Of a stretch of DNA of 64,000 bases, positions 22,541-34,439 are shown one piece after another. The notes beneath the pieces are model-generated. The model did no database searches. It saw only the letters and a program-made list of their open reading frames with translations, and was not told the origin of the DNA. The position numbers and the translations under genes are program-made. The DNA comes from Moniliella sp. 'wahieum'. Lineage: Eukaryota; Basidiomycota; Moniliellomycetes; Moniliellales; Moniliellaceae. Position 1 is the first letter of the stretch, and every line of letters starts with the position of its first letter. The DNA is taken from the NCBI GenBank assembly GCA_003971905.1, contig RSEE01000044.1, positions 470,827 through 534,826 on the forward strand. Reading direction: 5' to 3'.

Positions 22541-24172
22541 TCAGGCTAGGAGGCGCACGCGCCGAGCATAGAACCGGCGCTCAAGCGACAACTCTACAGT
22601 GTACCCGGGCAGCGCACGAGCATCCAGCACGCGCAGGGAGGGGGGTACCGGCTTGTGCCTGAGCTGCGAGCTACCTCGGGCTGGCCCTCAGCCAAGAGGC
22701 GGAGCACATGGCGGTCAAAGATGGGGAGCTGCTCACGTCGAGCCACACCAATTGCGGCAGCCGCGTGGAGCGTGTTGAGGATCTGGGTGTGGCGGTACTG
22801 CCGTACTGTAGCGTCTGTTTCCGACTCGGTACTGAGCCGAATCGAAATGGAAGAGCACCCGGCAAGGGAAAGGTATTGTAAATGCACAAAAGCCGATAGA
22901 AACGAGACTGGTATACGGCCCACCTCGGTGCCATGGACGCAGCGCTTCCGTTGTGCAATGTGCCTCGGCGGAGGCTACCGTGATTTTGTTCGTCTTGCTC
23001 CTCTCGCTGGGACAGGCTCAGCTCAGACCCTGCGAGAGAGTTTGTGGATATGCACATTGACAGTATTCCCACTCCCTCCCGGCGCAAGCAAAAGTTCTTC
23101 CAACTCAGCTTGGGTCATACGGCAGAACGACAGATCCACCTCGTCCATCTGAGCCAACGATTCCGATGTGGTGCCATCCCACGACTCGGAAACTTCAGAT
23201 CAACCCCCCAAGCTGGCACGTCCTCATCAACTTGAGTATCCCAATCTTCTTCCTCGGGAGTATCCATCACCTGTCCGGATCCTGGCCAGAGCTGGCGCAA
23301 CTCAGTCGCCGTCAGAGGGGCACAGGTAGCCATCCGTCCAGCCAAAGCCATGATGCGGAGTTTACTGGCGGTAGGAAGGGCCACAAGCGAATCCCATAGC
23401 TCATCTTGGATTAGGGAGGGGGCATCGGGGTGTTCAGCGGTCGCCAAGGAGCCATTCGATCCGCTGTGGGCCGGACCGGCAGTCTAAGCCGGCTTGCCAC
23501 TCGAGCGGCTTTACTCCTGCGTCCAAGGCGCAAGATGCGCATCAAACACATATCGCTTAAAAAGATGGAATCCGACGCCTCTTTGGTCGAGGTAAAATCA
23601 GCGAGGGGCAGGGGAAAGCGGGTGGCGTCAACGGTTTGGCCCAAATACGAGGGTCGAGAACCAAGATGGGACTCGAGCGTCATCTCCAAGCTAGATGGGT
23701 CAAGAAGCGAAAACATCCACCTGGTCGACGCAGCCACTTGCTTTCTTGTCTGTCGTGCGATCTTTCCGCGCGGCAGAGACAGGGACGGAGCAGTGTGCGA
23801 AGGAGCCGAGGCAGGACCAGCCGCTAATGGATTGGCCGACTCGAGGGAGAGACGGTGGTAAGCCAGTTCCAAGCCAGGTGGCATGGGCTCCGGTGCAATC
23901 TCCGCACGCCAACTCGCTGGCTGAGGCCCAGCAATTCGCGCGACTTGAAATGCGCCAGGGACAGGCCGGGGTGGGGAGGCCAATGTGGCTGTGGCTGTGG
24001 CTGTGGCGAGTGACGCAACGCCATGGCGCTGGAGCGCATTGCGTTGCCGTCGCATCTCCTCCAGCCGGTCCCGCTCGATCCGCTGCGAGAAGCTCATCCG
24101 CTCCACCCTCACCCCCACCTCGGGCCGAAAGGGAATGAAGGCACGCAACTGCTCCTCTCGCTTGGGTGCCAT
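22541..24172 (-). CDS. Hypothetical protein with C-terminal leucine-rich-repeat-like segments
   Basis: The start MAPKREEQLRAFIPFRPEVG opens an uninterrupted frame of about 250 codons (24172 to about 23411): a basic/Arg-rich segment (RIERDRLEEMRRQRNALQRH), then a long disordered Pro/Ala/Ser-rich part. From about 23440 the frame shifts to a folded part, DELWDSLVALPTASKLRIMALAG and LTATELRQLWPG. LRR-like units follow: MDEVDLSFCRMTQAELEELL, FVHLQYLSLAGCSSISI, LPQLVWLDVSSSPSLTAM, and LRVLDARALPGYTVELSLER ending LLA at TGA 22541-22543. The regular LxxLxLxxC spacing suggests three or four LRRs in an alpha/beta solenoid, as in fungal F-box/LRR-like proteins. No F-box or catalytic motif is visible. 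Function unknown. Confidence 0.65.
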
Positions 24173-24347
24173 GGTGAGTGGTAGCCGCAACTGTGGCGGA
24201 TCAGCAGCAACAGCCGTCCCTTGTGCTGCATGCAACCAACAAACTACATTGCATCATGCATCACCCATCAGCATCATCGATGGCGATCATCGATCAACCA
24301 CCATCTATATCGGTATTGCGTGCGGCATGGACATTTCAGCTGCGCGG

Positions 24348-24377
24348 CTTCAAGCTTCAAGCTTCAAGCTTCAAGCT
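24348..24377. repeat. CTTCAAG tandem (four units)
   Basis: GGCTTCAAGCTTCAAGCTTC-type tandem of the 7-mer AGCTTCA, overlapping HindIII-type AAGCTT sites. It is one of at least eight intergenic occurrences of this word in the window and lies upstream of the LRR-like gene. Confidence 0.9.
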
Positions 24378-24903
24378 GCAAAGCCTCCACTCAATAGAGG
24401 CAGAGGCAAGGACAGGTACCCATCCACATGCTACTGCCCGTCTATTATATACGGTGCGGTGGCAGAGGCAGCGCCGAACGGGACAAGGCAGATAGTAACC
24501 AGAACGAGGGTGCATGACGAGAATATACATCGGGAGGAGGAAAGCCTCAGGCAACCCAGATTCACAATGCGCACAGCGGCATGGGAGGCACCATCTCTCT
24601 GTCACCGGATTAGGGGCCAGATCTCAGAGGAGCCATGGTGGCGAGGTCAACCTCGACACAAGTTGAAGGGAGAGGATCCCGTTTGAATATCCCTAAACGA
24701 AAAACGAAGGTAGGCAAAAAAATCACACACAATGAGAGAATAGAGGCGGGCGGGGGGGATCCAGCAAGCGTGCAATGTCGCATGGGCGAGGCCACTAGCA
24801 AAAACAAGACAAGACAAGGTGACATATATGCGGAGATGTGAGGGGAAACCCAGAAAAACAGACAAGGGGATGGACAATCTGAACCACTCGTTTCACCAGA
24901 GCT

Positions 24904-26593
24904 TCAGACATGAGCCAGGACGAAGGGAGTGGGTCCATGCGCCTGAAGCGGATCCAGAAGATTAGTTTGGGAAGCAGGCGCCGCAGCAGCCCATCCGGGA
25001 TCATGCACGTCGTACACCGACGACGTATCATACATGATGTCCGAATCGGCAGAGATCATACTCGTCTCCGCAGTGCCATAACGCGACGAATCTTGGTGAC
25101 TCGTCCCTGACGGGCGCGTAGAGGCGTGTGCCATAGGCTGACGGGCACCCCCACGGCGACCAGTGTAGCTGACGCTCTGGTCACCGTCTTTCCACCGGTT
25201 ACTAGGTGTCCGCGCCATGCCGGCACCAGTTGAAGTGACGCCGCGCCTGCGGGCAGAAATGTTCCCGCCTTGGGGCTCGATGGTATCGGATGGGGAGTGG
25301 GTGGACACACGGGACTGCCGCTGGCGGGACATGTGGAATGCCTTTTTCGACACAATGGATGCTCGGCTGTATCGGCTCGAACGTTTTCCAGATGTCAAGG
25401 GAGGAGGGCCCCCAATCACGGTACTGCGGCGGGAACGTTCACGATCGAGACGTTCCTCAGCTGCATGCTTTGCTGCAAGGTCGGCATTAGGACCCGCCAT
25501 ATTAATGGTCATCTCGCGGCCGTTGTAGTTGACCCTGCCGGGTGCAATTTCCGATAGAGACGACTGATCAGACGATTGGCGGGGGAGGCGGGGATCGGAT
25601 AGAATACTGCGATGGGCGGCGATGGATGGACCTGGGAAGCCAAGACCCGATGAGCCGGTGCGGCTGTGCAATAAGACGTCCCCAGCCAGTGGAGCCGCCG
25701 AGTCGAGCAACGTACCCTGCTGATCCATGTCCGAAGCAGAGGCTTGCTTGGGTAGTGTTGGACGGGACGCTGATGCGCTGGGTTGGTACATTGACGATTG
25801 TCCTGCCATGCGGGTGTAAGGAAATGCCTCATGTCGGGGGGCATTGGTCTTGCTCAGGATGGCTGAAATCAGGATGCAGATGAAAAAGACACCGCCCCGC
25901 ACACTGCAATCGCAATGATGGCATTGATGGTAATTCCGGATGTGTTTCAAGTGCAGAATTTGGTCGGTGCGCATGGTCTTGATTTCGGATTGGATGACAT
26001 GGCGGTCGGTGCCGGAAAACAGGGGATGGGAGTGGTTAGAAGCAGAGTGCGAAGATGCATTGGTTGGCAGGCTCGTCGCAGCCTGTCGAGCAAGAAGGGA
26101 GAAGGTGTTGGTGACGGTGGATGGATGACCAAAGGAACGCATTACCGAGCGAGCCTGCGGGAGAGCACCTGTAGGCGAAGATGGGGCTGGGATGCGAGCC
26201 AAGGTGGCATGAGCCGCCGCAGCCGGATGGTGAGGCATTGGAGCGGCGGCGGAAACGAGTGTGTGTAGGGGGGCCACGATGGGCAGGCGTGGTGGTGGAG
26301 GTGGTGGCGGCGGCGGCGGCGGGAGTGGTTGCGGATCGTGGGCACAGCAGAGCGAGCATGTTGCCCTTGACGCTCCCAGCGAGACGATCGGAATGCCAGG
26401 GGACCGGCACCCTGAGTAGATCGGCACGGGCGACACCGCACGGCGCCTGTGTGAAGAACCCAGACTGAACCACGGCGTTTGGGCACTGTGGTTTGGGTGC
26501 TGGAGGGCTAGGGTTGCCGGATGTGACGAGCGTTTGATCGGCGTCAGAGCCACCCGGCATGCAGCAGCAAGGGGGGAGCAACGCGCAGCGCAC
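24904..26593 (-). CDS. Single-pass membrane protein with Ser/Thr-rich ectodomain and long cytosolic tail
   Basis: The C-terminal 300 residues are one uninterrupted frame ending TPFVLAHV at 24904. Before it is a hydrophobic segment, TINAIIAIAVCG and then GVFFICILISAILS (about 25855-25925, one frameshift inside), followed by a basic and Ser-rich tail (RSSRYSRASIVSKK, DMDQQGTLLDSAAPLAGD). The N-terminal side is an extracellular-type region: CPNAVVQSGFFTQAPCGVAR with cysteines (about 26440-26510), a Thr/Ala/Pro-rich linker (TTPAAAAATTSTTTPAH), then Ser/Asn-rich PTNASSHSASNHSH with N-glycosylation sites. The layout resembles fungal WSC/Mid2-style cell-wall sensors or other type I membrane proteins, but there is no WSC cysteine pattern. 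The true start is uncertain: 26593 is the first Met of the frame carrying the cysteine segment. No family recognised. Confidence 0.6.
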
Positions 26594-27450
26594 ACACAGG
26601 GCGCCAGCCCAGTGTCAGTCCCGTGCCTGCCCAGTGCCTGCGCTTGCACACCGCTCCACTGGCACCACTGCGCACACCCTGACATGCTGACACCACTCGC
26701 CCTCCGCGCTGGCTGTGACCCATCACATGTGACGTCCGTGACAGCGCACTTGCGTGCGAGCAGCGGCAACTTTCACAACGTTCAACCGCCTGCGTCGATC
26801 AAACCGAACGGTCAGTCGGCCATCGTCGATCACCTCCCGCTCCCACAGAGGCTCCCAGCCATAACGCAGAACCGGCATAATGCATACCAGTAACCGCCCC
26901 CCTGCCGCCGTGGCGCCATCGGCACCTCTGCTGTCCAGGCGTCCTGGCCGTCCGGCGCGCTCTGCCGCGTCTCTGCCTGCTCGATTCCCCGCGTACTATT
27001 ATAGCGCGCACGTGCCCCCCCCGACCAAAAACACACAAAACGCGCCTTGGGCTTCGCGTTCGCGTGTACGGCGCCCCAGCGTACCTCCCCTCGTCTCGCT
27101 GTACTCCACACAAACTGCTTGCCAACTTGACCAACTTGACCGAGTTTGCAGAGGCACCAATCCAGATTGTTCCCTTGCTCGCCTACTCCCCTTCTATTGG
27201 GACAGGACAGATATCACCACGACCAACGGATTCCTCTACCGCCGCCTGCGCCCTTACTCCTGGAAGCGATGACGATGAAACAGACTCAGAAGACGAGAGG
27301 TCACACGTTGTATCGCCCCTGTTCGATTTACGATGCCCAGAGATGCAGTGTCACGGGCGACGATTAGGTCGCGCCACCTCCACTTCCTTATCGTCGCTCT
27401 CTTCGCTTCTCGGCTTCATTTCTATCATTATTCAAGTTTGTTGAGCCATC
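26594..27450. other. Intergenic, with one weak unidentified ORF
   Basis: From about 27064 a + frame reads ANLTNLTEFAEAPIQIVPLL and then a Ser/Asp/Glu-rich GSDDDETDSEDERSHVVSP up to 27444. It resembles a real N-terminal fragment in composition, but nothing continues it and no family is recognised, so I leave it uncalled. CACATGTGACG-type palindromes occur near 26725. Confidence 0.35.
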
Positions 27451-27625
27451 GGGTGGCTCGTGCTTTGGCCAATGTTCCTTCAGTTCCTCCTTAGGCCTGG
27501 AGTGCCGTTGTTTTCTCTCTCCTGTTTTTTTTCCTTGTTCTGCAGCTTAGCCCCTGGTGGCGACTCGCTGCTTGATGTTCCTCTGTAGGCGTTGATGGTT
27601 GGCTTAGACCACCACCACCACCAGT
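27451..27625 (+). repeat. Dispersed repeat family A, copy 2
   Basis: Counterpart of 16751-16940 in the same orientation, sharing GGGTGGCTC, TGCTTTGGCCAA and CTGCTTGATGTTCCTCTGTA among other blocks. It lies downstream of the weak ORF at 27064-27444, as copy 1 lies about 295 bp downstream of the Zn2Cys6 gene. Confidence 0.65.
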
Positions 27626-28199
27626 GCGATTGCATCACCCTCGAGGACCATCAGGACGCCAGGTTTCATCAAAGCTTGCTATCTTCGCTCTCGTGACTCG
27701 GATTCTCAGCCCATCTACAAATCCATAACAGAAATCGTCTCTTCTTCGCTCGCGCTCGTCTAAAATTCCAAAACCTACACATGATTTCGACTCACTCTCT
27801 CGCCTCGTTTCTCGTCTCGGGTCCCCTTTGCCTTGACTGTCGCCTCCTCTCTCGCCTCGTGCCTCTCGCGTTTAATCATCACTTCTTCCCTTTGACTCGT
27901 TTCCCCTTTTTGCTGTAGATGACCTGTTGGTCTTCCCTTTGTTCCCTTTCTTTCTAGAACCTGCTTGTTCTTACATTCATTGAGATGGCCCAAGCCGCCC
28001 ACCATTCTGACCCCCTCTCTTTCTTTTCTAGGCAAACTCCTCTAACACCGCCTTTCAGATCAGCTCGCTTGTCCTCCCTCGCCCATCGGGACTTCCCGCT
28101 TTCTTGTCCGGCCCCTAACGTGCAACCTCCCCGCGACGCTGCCTGCTCTTCCCGACGAACAGTAAAGCACACTACTCAAGGCCCACCAACGTTATTCAC

Positions 28200-29160
28200 G
28201 CAGTGCTCCTTAGATTTTGGATCTGAAACCGCTTTCGTCCTCCGTGAGTCTTGTCCCGATGGGCAGGGAAGGTCTCCGCTTGGGAAGCCAGCAACCCTTC
28301 ACAGCCAGTACCATCCTTTTCAAGAAAAACGGTGCCGGATTCATCTCCTACATGTGGTACGGCTTCAAATCCGATACAAGCATGGTTCCATCTAGCGCAA
28401 AGCGATCGAGTCATCGCCGAAGGCCCGTAAGGTTCTCCGTTCTGTATACCTGAAGTGCAAAATCTGTTGGTGCTCGAATTTGGAAACGACAATATGCATT
28501 TCGACGTATCCTACGCGAACGAGGAGGGCGCAACTCATAGTGCTCCATGCGTAGCTGGTCGCGCATCTTGATCAGTTTGTAATGTGGTCTTCTCCCCCGC
28601 CGTTGTGGATGTAATTATTCCCACGTCCCCACGCCTTTTATTTGAGCCTCGGTTGAACCCCATGAACATCGTATTGCAGCCATCTGTCTTTATATTACCC
28701 CTCAAATTGAGAGATGAGGTGCAATTCCAAGAATCCGAACCAAACATGCAAGTCGACGAATTTGTTCCCGTCCCAGGCATTTACACATTCTCTTTTCGCG
28801 TCTACCCCTCCCCACAGGCGAGGTTCCGGGCGAGACTGTGACGGTTGCTTCGACTGAGATGAGGGAAATTGCGATCGAAAAGTGAATCGTACTTTGTCCA
28901 ACCCACCTTTCGGGCTCTCTGCAAACCAGCTCCTTTCTATGCCGATCATACCGTCTGAAGAACCAATCAACAAACAACCATCTCCCCACGCCGTCTGGAC
29001 CGACTCGACCACTCCGTCGGGTCAGGCTCTTTGTAGTGGAACAATGGATCGTATAGACTTGTTCGCTAATATGGTACCGATACTCCCTACAACCCACTGC
29101 CCAATCTGAGGTCACTGTGTACATTACTCATCGAAACCGGCCCATCCCGATATGTCATTG
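28200..29160 (+). pseudogene. Unidentified coding-like stretch split over several frames
   Basis: Protein-like segments appear in collinear order on the + strand: QPFTASTILFKKNGAGFISY followed by MWYGFKSDTSMVP; NLLVLEFGNDNMHFDVSYAN; VVDVIIPTSPRLLFEPRLNP with MNIVLQPSVFILPLKLRD; VPGIYTFSFRVYPSP; PFGLSANQLLSMPII; and EVTVYITHRNRPIPICHCG. Each is a good amino-acid mix and they occur in different frames, as in the other frameshifted genes here. I do not recognise the family and cannot place start, stop or introns. It may be an intact gene broken by indels or a decaying one. Confidence 0.35.
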
Positions 29161-32100
29161 CGGCACGCCACTGTCTTGATTCCCTCTGAAGGACAATGGA
29201 TCTTTCTGCTCCATAAGAAGGCCCGAGAGCAGTCAAGTTATCCTAATCATCCACTTCCACCCCTTGACCACGCTTAGCAACAAACGAAACTAACAAGATC
29301 CACTGAATGTAAAAAAAGGCCAAAGGAGAGTGAGGCAGAGGCGTGTATAATGTTGGCCTAGGAGCCAAGACGGGCAGAAAGATGAGGAGAAGGTGATGGA
29401 TTAGAGCCAGAGTTGGGTCTGGTACAGAGGCATCTGTATCGGAGGCCGGACTAGGCGCAGGGCCAGTGAGTCACACAGAAGAGAGTGCAGGCACAGGAAC
29501 AATAACACGCTGGGACACCAGCGTGGAAGCCGATGAACCGAGGCGAACCTGGTCTACTGACTGGGAGCCGGAGGATCACAGTCAACATATAAGCGAGTCA
29601 AAATGATCAAACCGTGTCCCTCCACCTGGGGAGAGTAGCAAAGAAGCCCTGGTCCGGACTTCCCACTGGGAGCGGCAAATGAGTTGGTGGCGCGGGAACA
29701 GGCATTAGTACGGGAAGCGGTGCGTAGCCTATAGTATGGCATCAACACACGAAGACCTCCCTGGTCTCTTGCGGATGTGGTCTCTTCCATCGCCCACAGC
29801 CACCATCTCAGGAGTAAATACACCGGCTATAACGTTTTTACCAGCTATACTGGTTACCCATATTCCATTGGTAAGGCCCTCAAGCCTCCGACTCAGGGCC
29901 TCCGGTGCATAATCGACATGTGGACGATTGATTAGCTCGATTGGCTTTATCGATTATCGATTGTCGATCATCAATCTCAGAGGTCTCGAAGCAATCGCTG
30001 TTGCACATTAGCCTCTGGTCTACCAGGGTCTATCTGTGGTCTACTGGCCACTAGTCGGCGGAACACAGACGCCATCCTATAGCTTTCGACCCTTTTCAGC
30101 TCTCAAAACAGATGGATTCATCAGCCGCTCAGTACCAGTGTGGTTTTCAACAGAATGCTTGGCAAAGCAAGGTGACGGAGCGGCTGGCGTCGTCGCAGAT
30201 GAACGCGTTGGGAGAGGCCTTGGCACGAAAAGGTGGGGGGGGAAAGCAGGTGGGTATCCGATGAGGCGATGATCGATAATGGATAGGCGCTATCATACAC
30301 ATTCTGCATCAGCGCATCAGTACGCGTTAAGCTCAGCTTCAAGAGCTTCAAGTGCATCGGATACCGGCAACCGGTTAAACCGGTTTACCTGTTCTTTCGA
30401 TCTTAACCAAGCCACAATAGCATCACTCGCATGCATCACGCATCACATGGCCACATGTCAGTGGTTGGTAAGGATGCTGCATGGCCATGTGCATCTAGCA
30501 GACCACAGAAAACGCCCTGAGACACCCCTAGGGTGGTGCTGCCATGAGCCACTGAGCCGCTCATCGATTGTTCATTCATTGTGGCGTGGGGACACGGTCA
30601 ATGCCCCAGGAGAGATCAACATGATCAACAGGATCATTGATCAGCGATCACGCGTCAAGTGTCGCTCGGTTGATGCATCTCGATCATTTGAGCACACGCT
30701 TCCATCTGCTCCATTCCAGGGCCCCATGCCTATGCACCGAGGGCGTGGCATGGGCAAGCAAAGCGCCAGTGCTGGTCGCTGTTCGGCTTCACTTGTTCCG
30801 TTGCGAAGAACTGCCATCGTCGATCATCGATCATCAATTCATGGTTCAGCCAATGTCATTCACCGACATCATATGTTTTGCGTCTCCCGCATCCTCTCGG
30901 ATCTCATCGATCTCATCCATCATCAATAGATCAATCGTCTCCTCCCTTCATGTTGTGTGCATTCCATTGACAGAGCTTAAGGCTGGGACAGGGGGAACGC
31001 TACGTCTAAACCGAACCGTTCATCTTGCGGGGGTTGTTTGGAAGCGCCACTAAGGTCAAGGAACCAGGAGGATTGCCAGGATATCAGGACCCTCCGGCTC
31101 TCGCCATCCGGTCCCGTACCCTAGGAAGCGCGTGTGGACACGGAGGAACGTGGTTGACATACGAGCGAGGAACCATTTCCACTGAGACTTAGTACTTCTT
31201 GTTACATGCTATCGAGAATCTTTCTCCAAGCGTCATTATACATTGCGATGATCGAATCATGAGGAAGTTATAAACCTTGATCGACATGTTAACACGTTAT
31301 ACACATGTTACAAAGCTCCGGGTTATATTACACCGGTCTTATCTCTTCTTTATCGATTATCGACATCCTTAAAGCGAACAATGAGTACTGTTACATGTGG
31401 TATAGCCCTGTCGTCGTGAGATCCTGAGACTGAGGCTGAGTCTCGGGCCTGGTATAGAGGAGAGACAGGGGTCCGAGCAAACCGGTGTAATGCGCTCATA
31501 TACATAGCGCTCATATCCTCAGGCCTCACAGACAGGCCTCCGGCCTCATATGCTCACAGGCGGAGGCTTCAACTTGAAGCTTGGGCTTGAGCGCTGAGCG
31601 AGCCTCTCGAGCTCAAGCTTCAAGCCACTTCGATCTGCATCACGCCTGAGCTCAGGTCTCAGGCTGAAGTATATCATGCATCAGGCCTCAGGCCCATCAG
31701 GCCTACCTAATACAGTGCCTATCGTATATGCGGTAACCTGTAACATGTAACCGGTTTAACCCAAAGCTCCGAAAAGGGATAATACCTCCGTAGATGTTGT
31801 CGGCCCTGTCTAAACCACATGTCTATACCATGTGGTATGGCAGAGTACAGAAATGAGATCGTGCTGTTCGTGAGTACTATAATAAACTCAGTAACTAGTA
31901 AACCTTTTACGTCGATGCCAAGAACCTGAGAGTACTTGTACTTACCTGTCAACGGGCCATACCTATCAGCGCCATCAGTACATCAGTGTGCATCAGCCAC
32001 TTCGCGTTGTAACACATGTCTGTGGCATGCGATCCGAAAGCATATCATGTTACAAGCCATGCTTAGATCACGCGATCACCAGCCTGAAAGCTATCATTTA

Positions 32101-32241
32101 TCGAGTTTGTCGGCAGGGGGAGGGGTGGCGGTGGAGGCTGAGGATATCGATGATCATGTGTTACATCGCCGTTGGCGTCAGTGCCTAGCATAACGCGTAT
32201 ACTATGATCGATCTCCATTATTACCCAGTGGTGATGGTATG
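29161..32241. other. Gene-poor, repeat-rich region
   Basis: About 3 kb with no recognised gene. A minus-strand Ser/Pro-rich frame (29554-29823) has some secretory-protein character but no clear ends. The rest is A/T-richer and full of ATCGATTATCGAT-type palindromes (29935-29970, 30820-30840, 31348-31362), GGCCTCAGGCCTCA words (31520-31710) and GGTTAAACCGGTTTACC at 30371-30387. It includes family C copy 2 (30955-31245). The region just before 32242 is the sedolisin promoter. Confidence 0.5.
30955..31245 (-). repeat. Dispersed repeat family C, copy 2 (inverted relative to copy 1)
   Basis: The complement matches 8325-8620 over about 290 bp with scattered substitutions and small indels. In the copy 1 ORF orientation it keeps the GACGCTTGG...AGATT block, the GGTTCCTCGCTC region, CCACACGCGCTTCCT, CCTGGTTCCTT, and the GCAAGATGA terminus, but no continuous frame remains. 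It looks like a decayed copy. No neighbouring sequence of the copy 1 locus (VPS51) is present here. Confidence 0.6.
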
Positions 32242-32249
32242 TATATAAG
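32242..32249 (+). promoter_or_regulatory. TATA element of the sedolisin gene
   Basis: TATATAAG lies 75 bp upstream of the sedolisin ATG at 32324, a usual fungal TATA-to-ATG distance for a highly or inducibly expressed secreted protease. Confidence 0.6.
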
Positions 32250-32323
32250 CCTGGTCGGGAAACGCGCTCAACATGCACTGTTCAGCCCCTGCCTGACCAG
32301 CTACCTTCGCAGCTCCTTCCGAC

Positions 32324-34251
32324 ATGTTCAACAAGAACCTCCTCACTTCCGTGCTCGTTCTGGCCGCCGCCGCCGGCGCAGGCGCGCATTGTTGCGCCTA
32401 AGCAGATCCCCCATGTTTACTCCGTCGGTACCCCAGTCGACCCTTCCACCGAGGTGACCTACTCGGTGCAGCTGCCGGCCGCAGGCCAGGCGGCGCTGGA
32501 CAACAAGATGGCTGAGATTGCCAAGTCGGACGGCAAGTGGCTCTCGGATGAAGAGCTGCAGGGCTACACTCGTGCCTCGGATGCCCACGTCCAGTCGGTC
32601 AAGGCTCACTTGACCAACTTTGGAGGAAAAGACATTAAAATCAACAAGTGGGGGGACAAGATCACCGTTACTCACTCGGCCGAAGAGGCCAACGCAGCCT
32701 GGTCAGCCAATCTGTCCCAATACACTCACAGCGTCACAGGCAACAAAATCTTGCGTACTAGTCAGTACACTGTGCCGGATGAGCTGCAAGATGCTGTCCT
32801 CAACGTTCACCCCTTTACGTCGTTCAACAATGTTCGTCGCTCTGTCCCTATCCTGAGACAGAAGATGATCGAAGAGCGCACTGCGAGTGCCGGTGGCTGC
32901 AACGACGACGCCATCTCTATCAGCTGCATCAAGTCCCAGTACCAGTCTTCAGGATACACACCCAGCCCCCAGAGCGGGACGGTTGACACCCTCGTCATGG
33001 GCTATGTTGGTGAGTACGTTTCGCAGAGCGACCTCACCTCGTTCATGCAATCCCAGACGGACCATGGTTCTTACAAGGTCACCATCAAAACTGCGGGTGG
33101 TGCCACGAATGACCCCAGCAACCCTGGTACCGAGGCCATGCTCGATGTGGAAATGGTTAGCGGTATTAGTGCCCCCCCTCCACACCACATTCCTCTCCTA
33201 CGGAAGCAGCAACCCTTCCAATGATGACTTCTTTGTCGACAGTTTTGACTACGTTCTTGGTCAGAGGTGCGTAATTGATTTTCCTTTCTCTGCTGTTTAC
33301 TCCAACTGACTTTCCTTTCTAGCACCAAGCCCGGTGTGATCACTATCTCGTACGGCGACGACGAGTCAAACTTCTCCGACAGTGATGCCCATTCGCTTTG
33401 CAACGCTGCCCAGAAGTTGACGGCGGAGGTACTACGGTTGTGGTTGCCTCAGGCGACAACGGTGTCAACTCGAACCAGGTTTGTCCCATTTCCTAATACC
33501 CCTCTAGTATCTCCCACTCATCCTTCTTCCGAGATCACCATGTCTTAATTTTGGGTATTAACTGACTCTCTCGTCTGGATCACTCTTATGAACACACAGG
33601 CATCTTCGGGAGAGACGTGTGACTATTCATTCAACCCCACCTTCCCCTCTGGTTGCCCTTACATCTTGTCTGTAGGTGCAACCCAGAACACGAGCCCCGA
33701 GGTCCCGGTCGATGGAAGCAACAGAGTGGTTTCTGGAGGTACGTTCACTATTATATCCTTTCTCTTTAGTTACCAAGCTGCTGTGCTAATTTCTGACTCG
33801 AATGGACACAGTGGTGCTGGCTTCTCCAACATCTTTGACGCCCCTTCGTACCAAGCGAGCCAAGTCAAGTCGTATGTCAACAGCATTGGCAACCTAGACA
33901 GCGGCAAGTACAACCGCAATGGCCGTGCCTTCCCCGATTTGGCTGCACTTGGTCTCAACGTGCAGATCACCGTATCGGGCAAGACACGACCGTAGGCGGT
34001 ACCAGCGCTGCCGCGCCCATTGTGGCAGCTCACATTGCCTTGCTGAACAACTACCGGGAGCAAACGGTAAGGACCCGCGTGGGTTGGTTCCACTCCAAGC
34101 TGTACGACAACCCTTCGGCCCTAACCGACCTTACTACGGGCAAGACGGGAGGATGCTTTGAAGATAACACCCTTTACTTCCTGCCAAGAAGGGCTGGGAC
34201 CCGGCCAGTGGTCTCGGCACTCCCCTCTTCCAGGCTTGGCAGAACCTCTAA
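32324..34251 (+). CDS. Secreted serine-carboxyl peptidase, sedolisin family S53 (tripeptidyl-peptidase-like)
   Basis: Sedolisins are acid-active Ser-Glu-Asp proteases. The signal peptide MFNKNLLTSVLVLAAAAGAGA (one shift near 32380) precedes a Pro-kumamolisin activation domain (YSVQLPAAGQAALDNKMAE, WLSDEELQGY, TNFGGKDIKINKWGDKITV). The catalytic domain starts after the GYTPSPQSGTVDTLVMGYVG region. The Glu/Asp pair lies in GTEAMLDVEM, the oxyanion Asp in TTVVVASGDNGVNSNQ, and the Ser nucleophile in GGTSAAAPIVAAHI (about 33995-34040). The end GWDPASGLGTPLFQAWQNL, TAA 34249-34251, is typical. Introns: 33267-33322, 33479-33599 and 33739-33811 (the last one base out of phase). The calcium-site DPASGLGTP region is present. 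Frameshifts near 33170, 33425, 33990, 34155 and 34190. A TATA box lies upstream. Confidence 0.93.
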
Positions 34252-34439
34252 ACGGCTCTCTGTCAACTCTGATCCCTGAGACTGCCGCTGATGCTGGCGC
34301 CGCGTTTTGGGGTCCTCGATGATCCTGATGACCATAGGGGTCTTCGATGTGGATGACCATACGAGTCGTTACTCACCTTTGCCTTCTTATGGGTTTTGTT
34401 GTTCCGACACCAAAACTGGAGAGGCATGCTTGCACATGC
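34252..34439. other. Short spacer between sedolisin and the transposase-like gene
   Basis: A tandem-like GTCTTCGATGTGGATGACCAT / GTCCTCGATGATCCTGATGACCAT pair (shown as related words GGTCCTCGATGATCC and GGTCTTCGATGTGG, 34309-34362) is present. It could be part of the flank or terminal region of the transposon. Confidence 0.4.
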
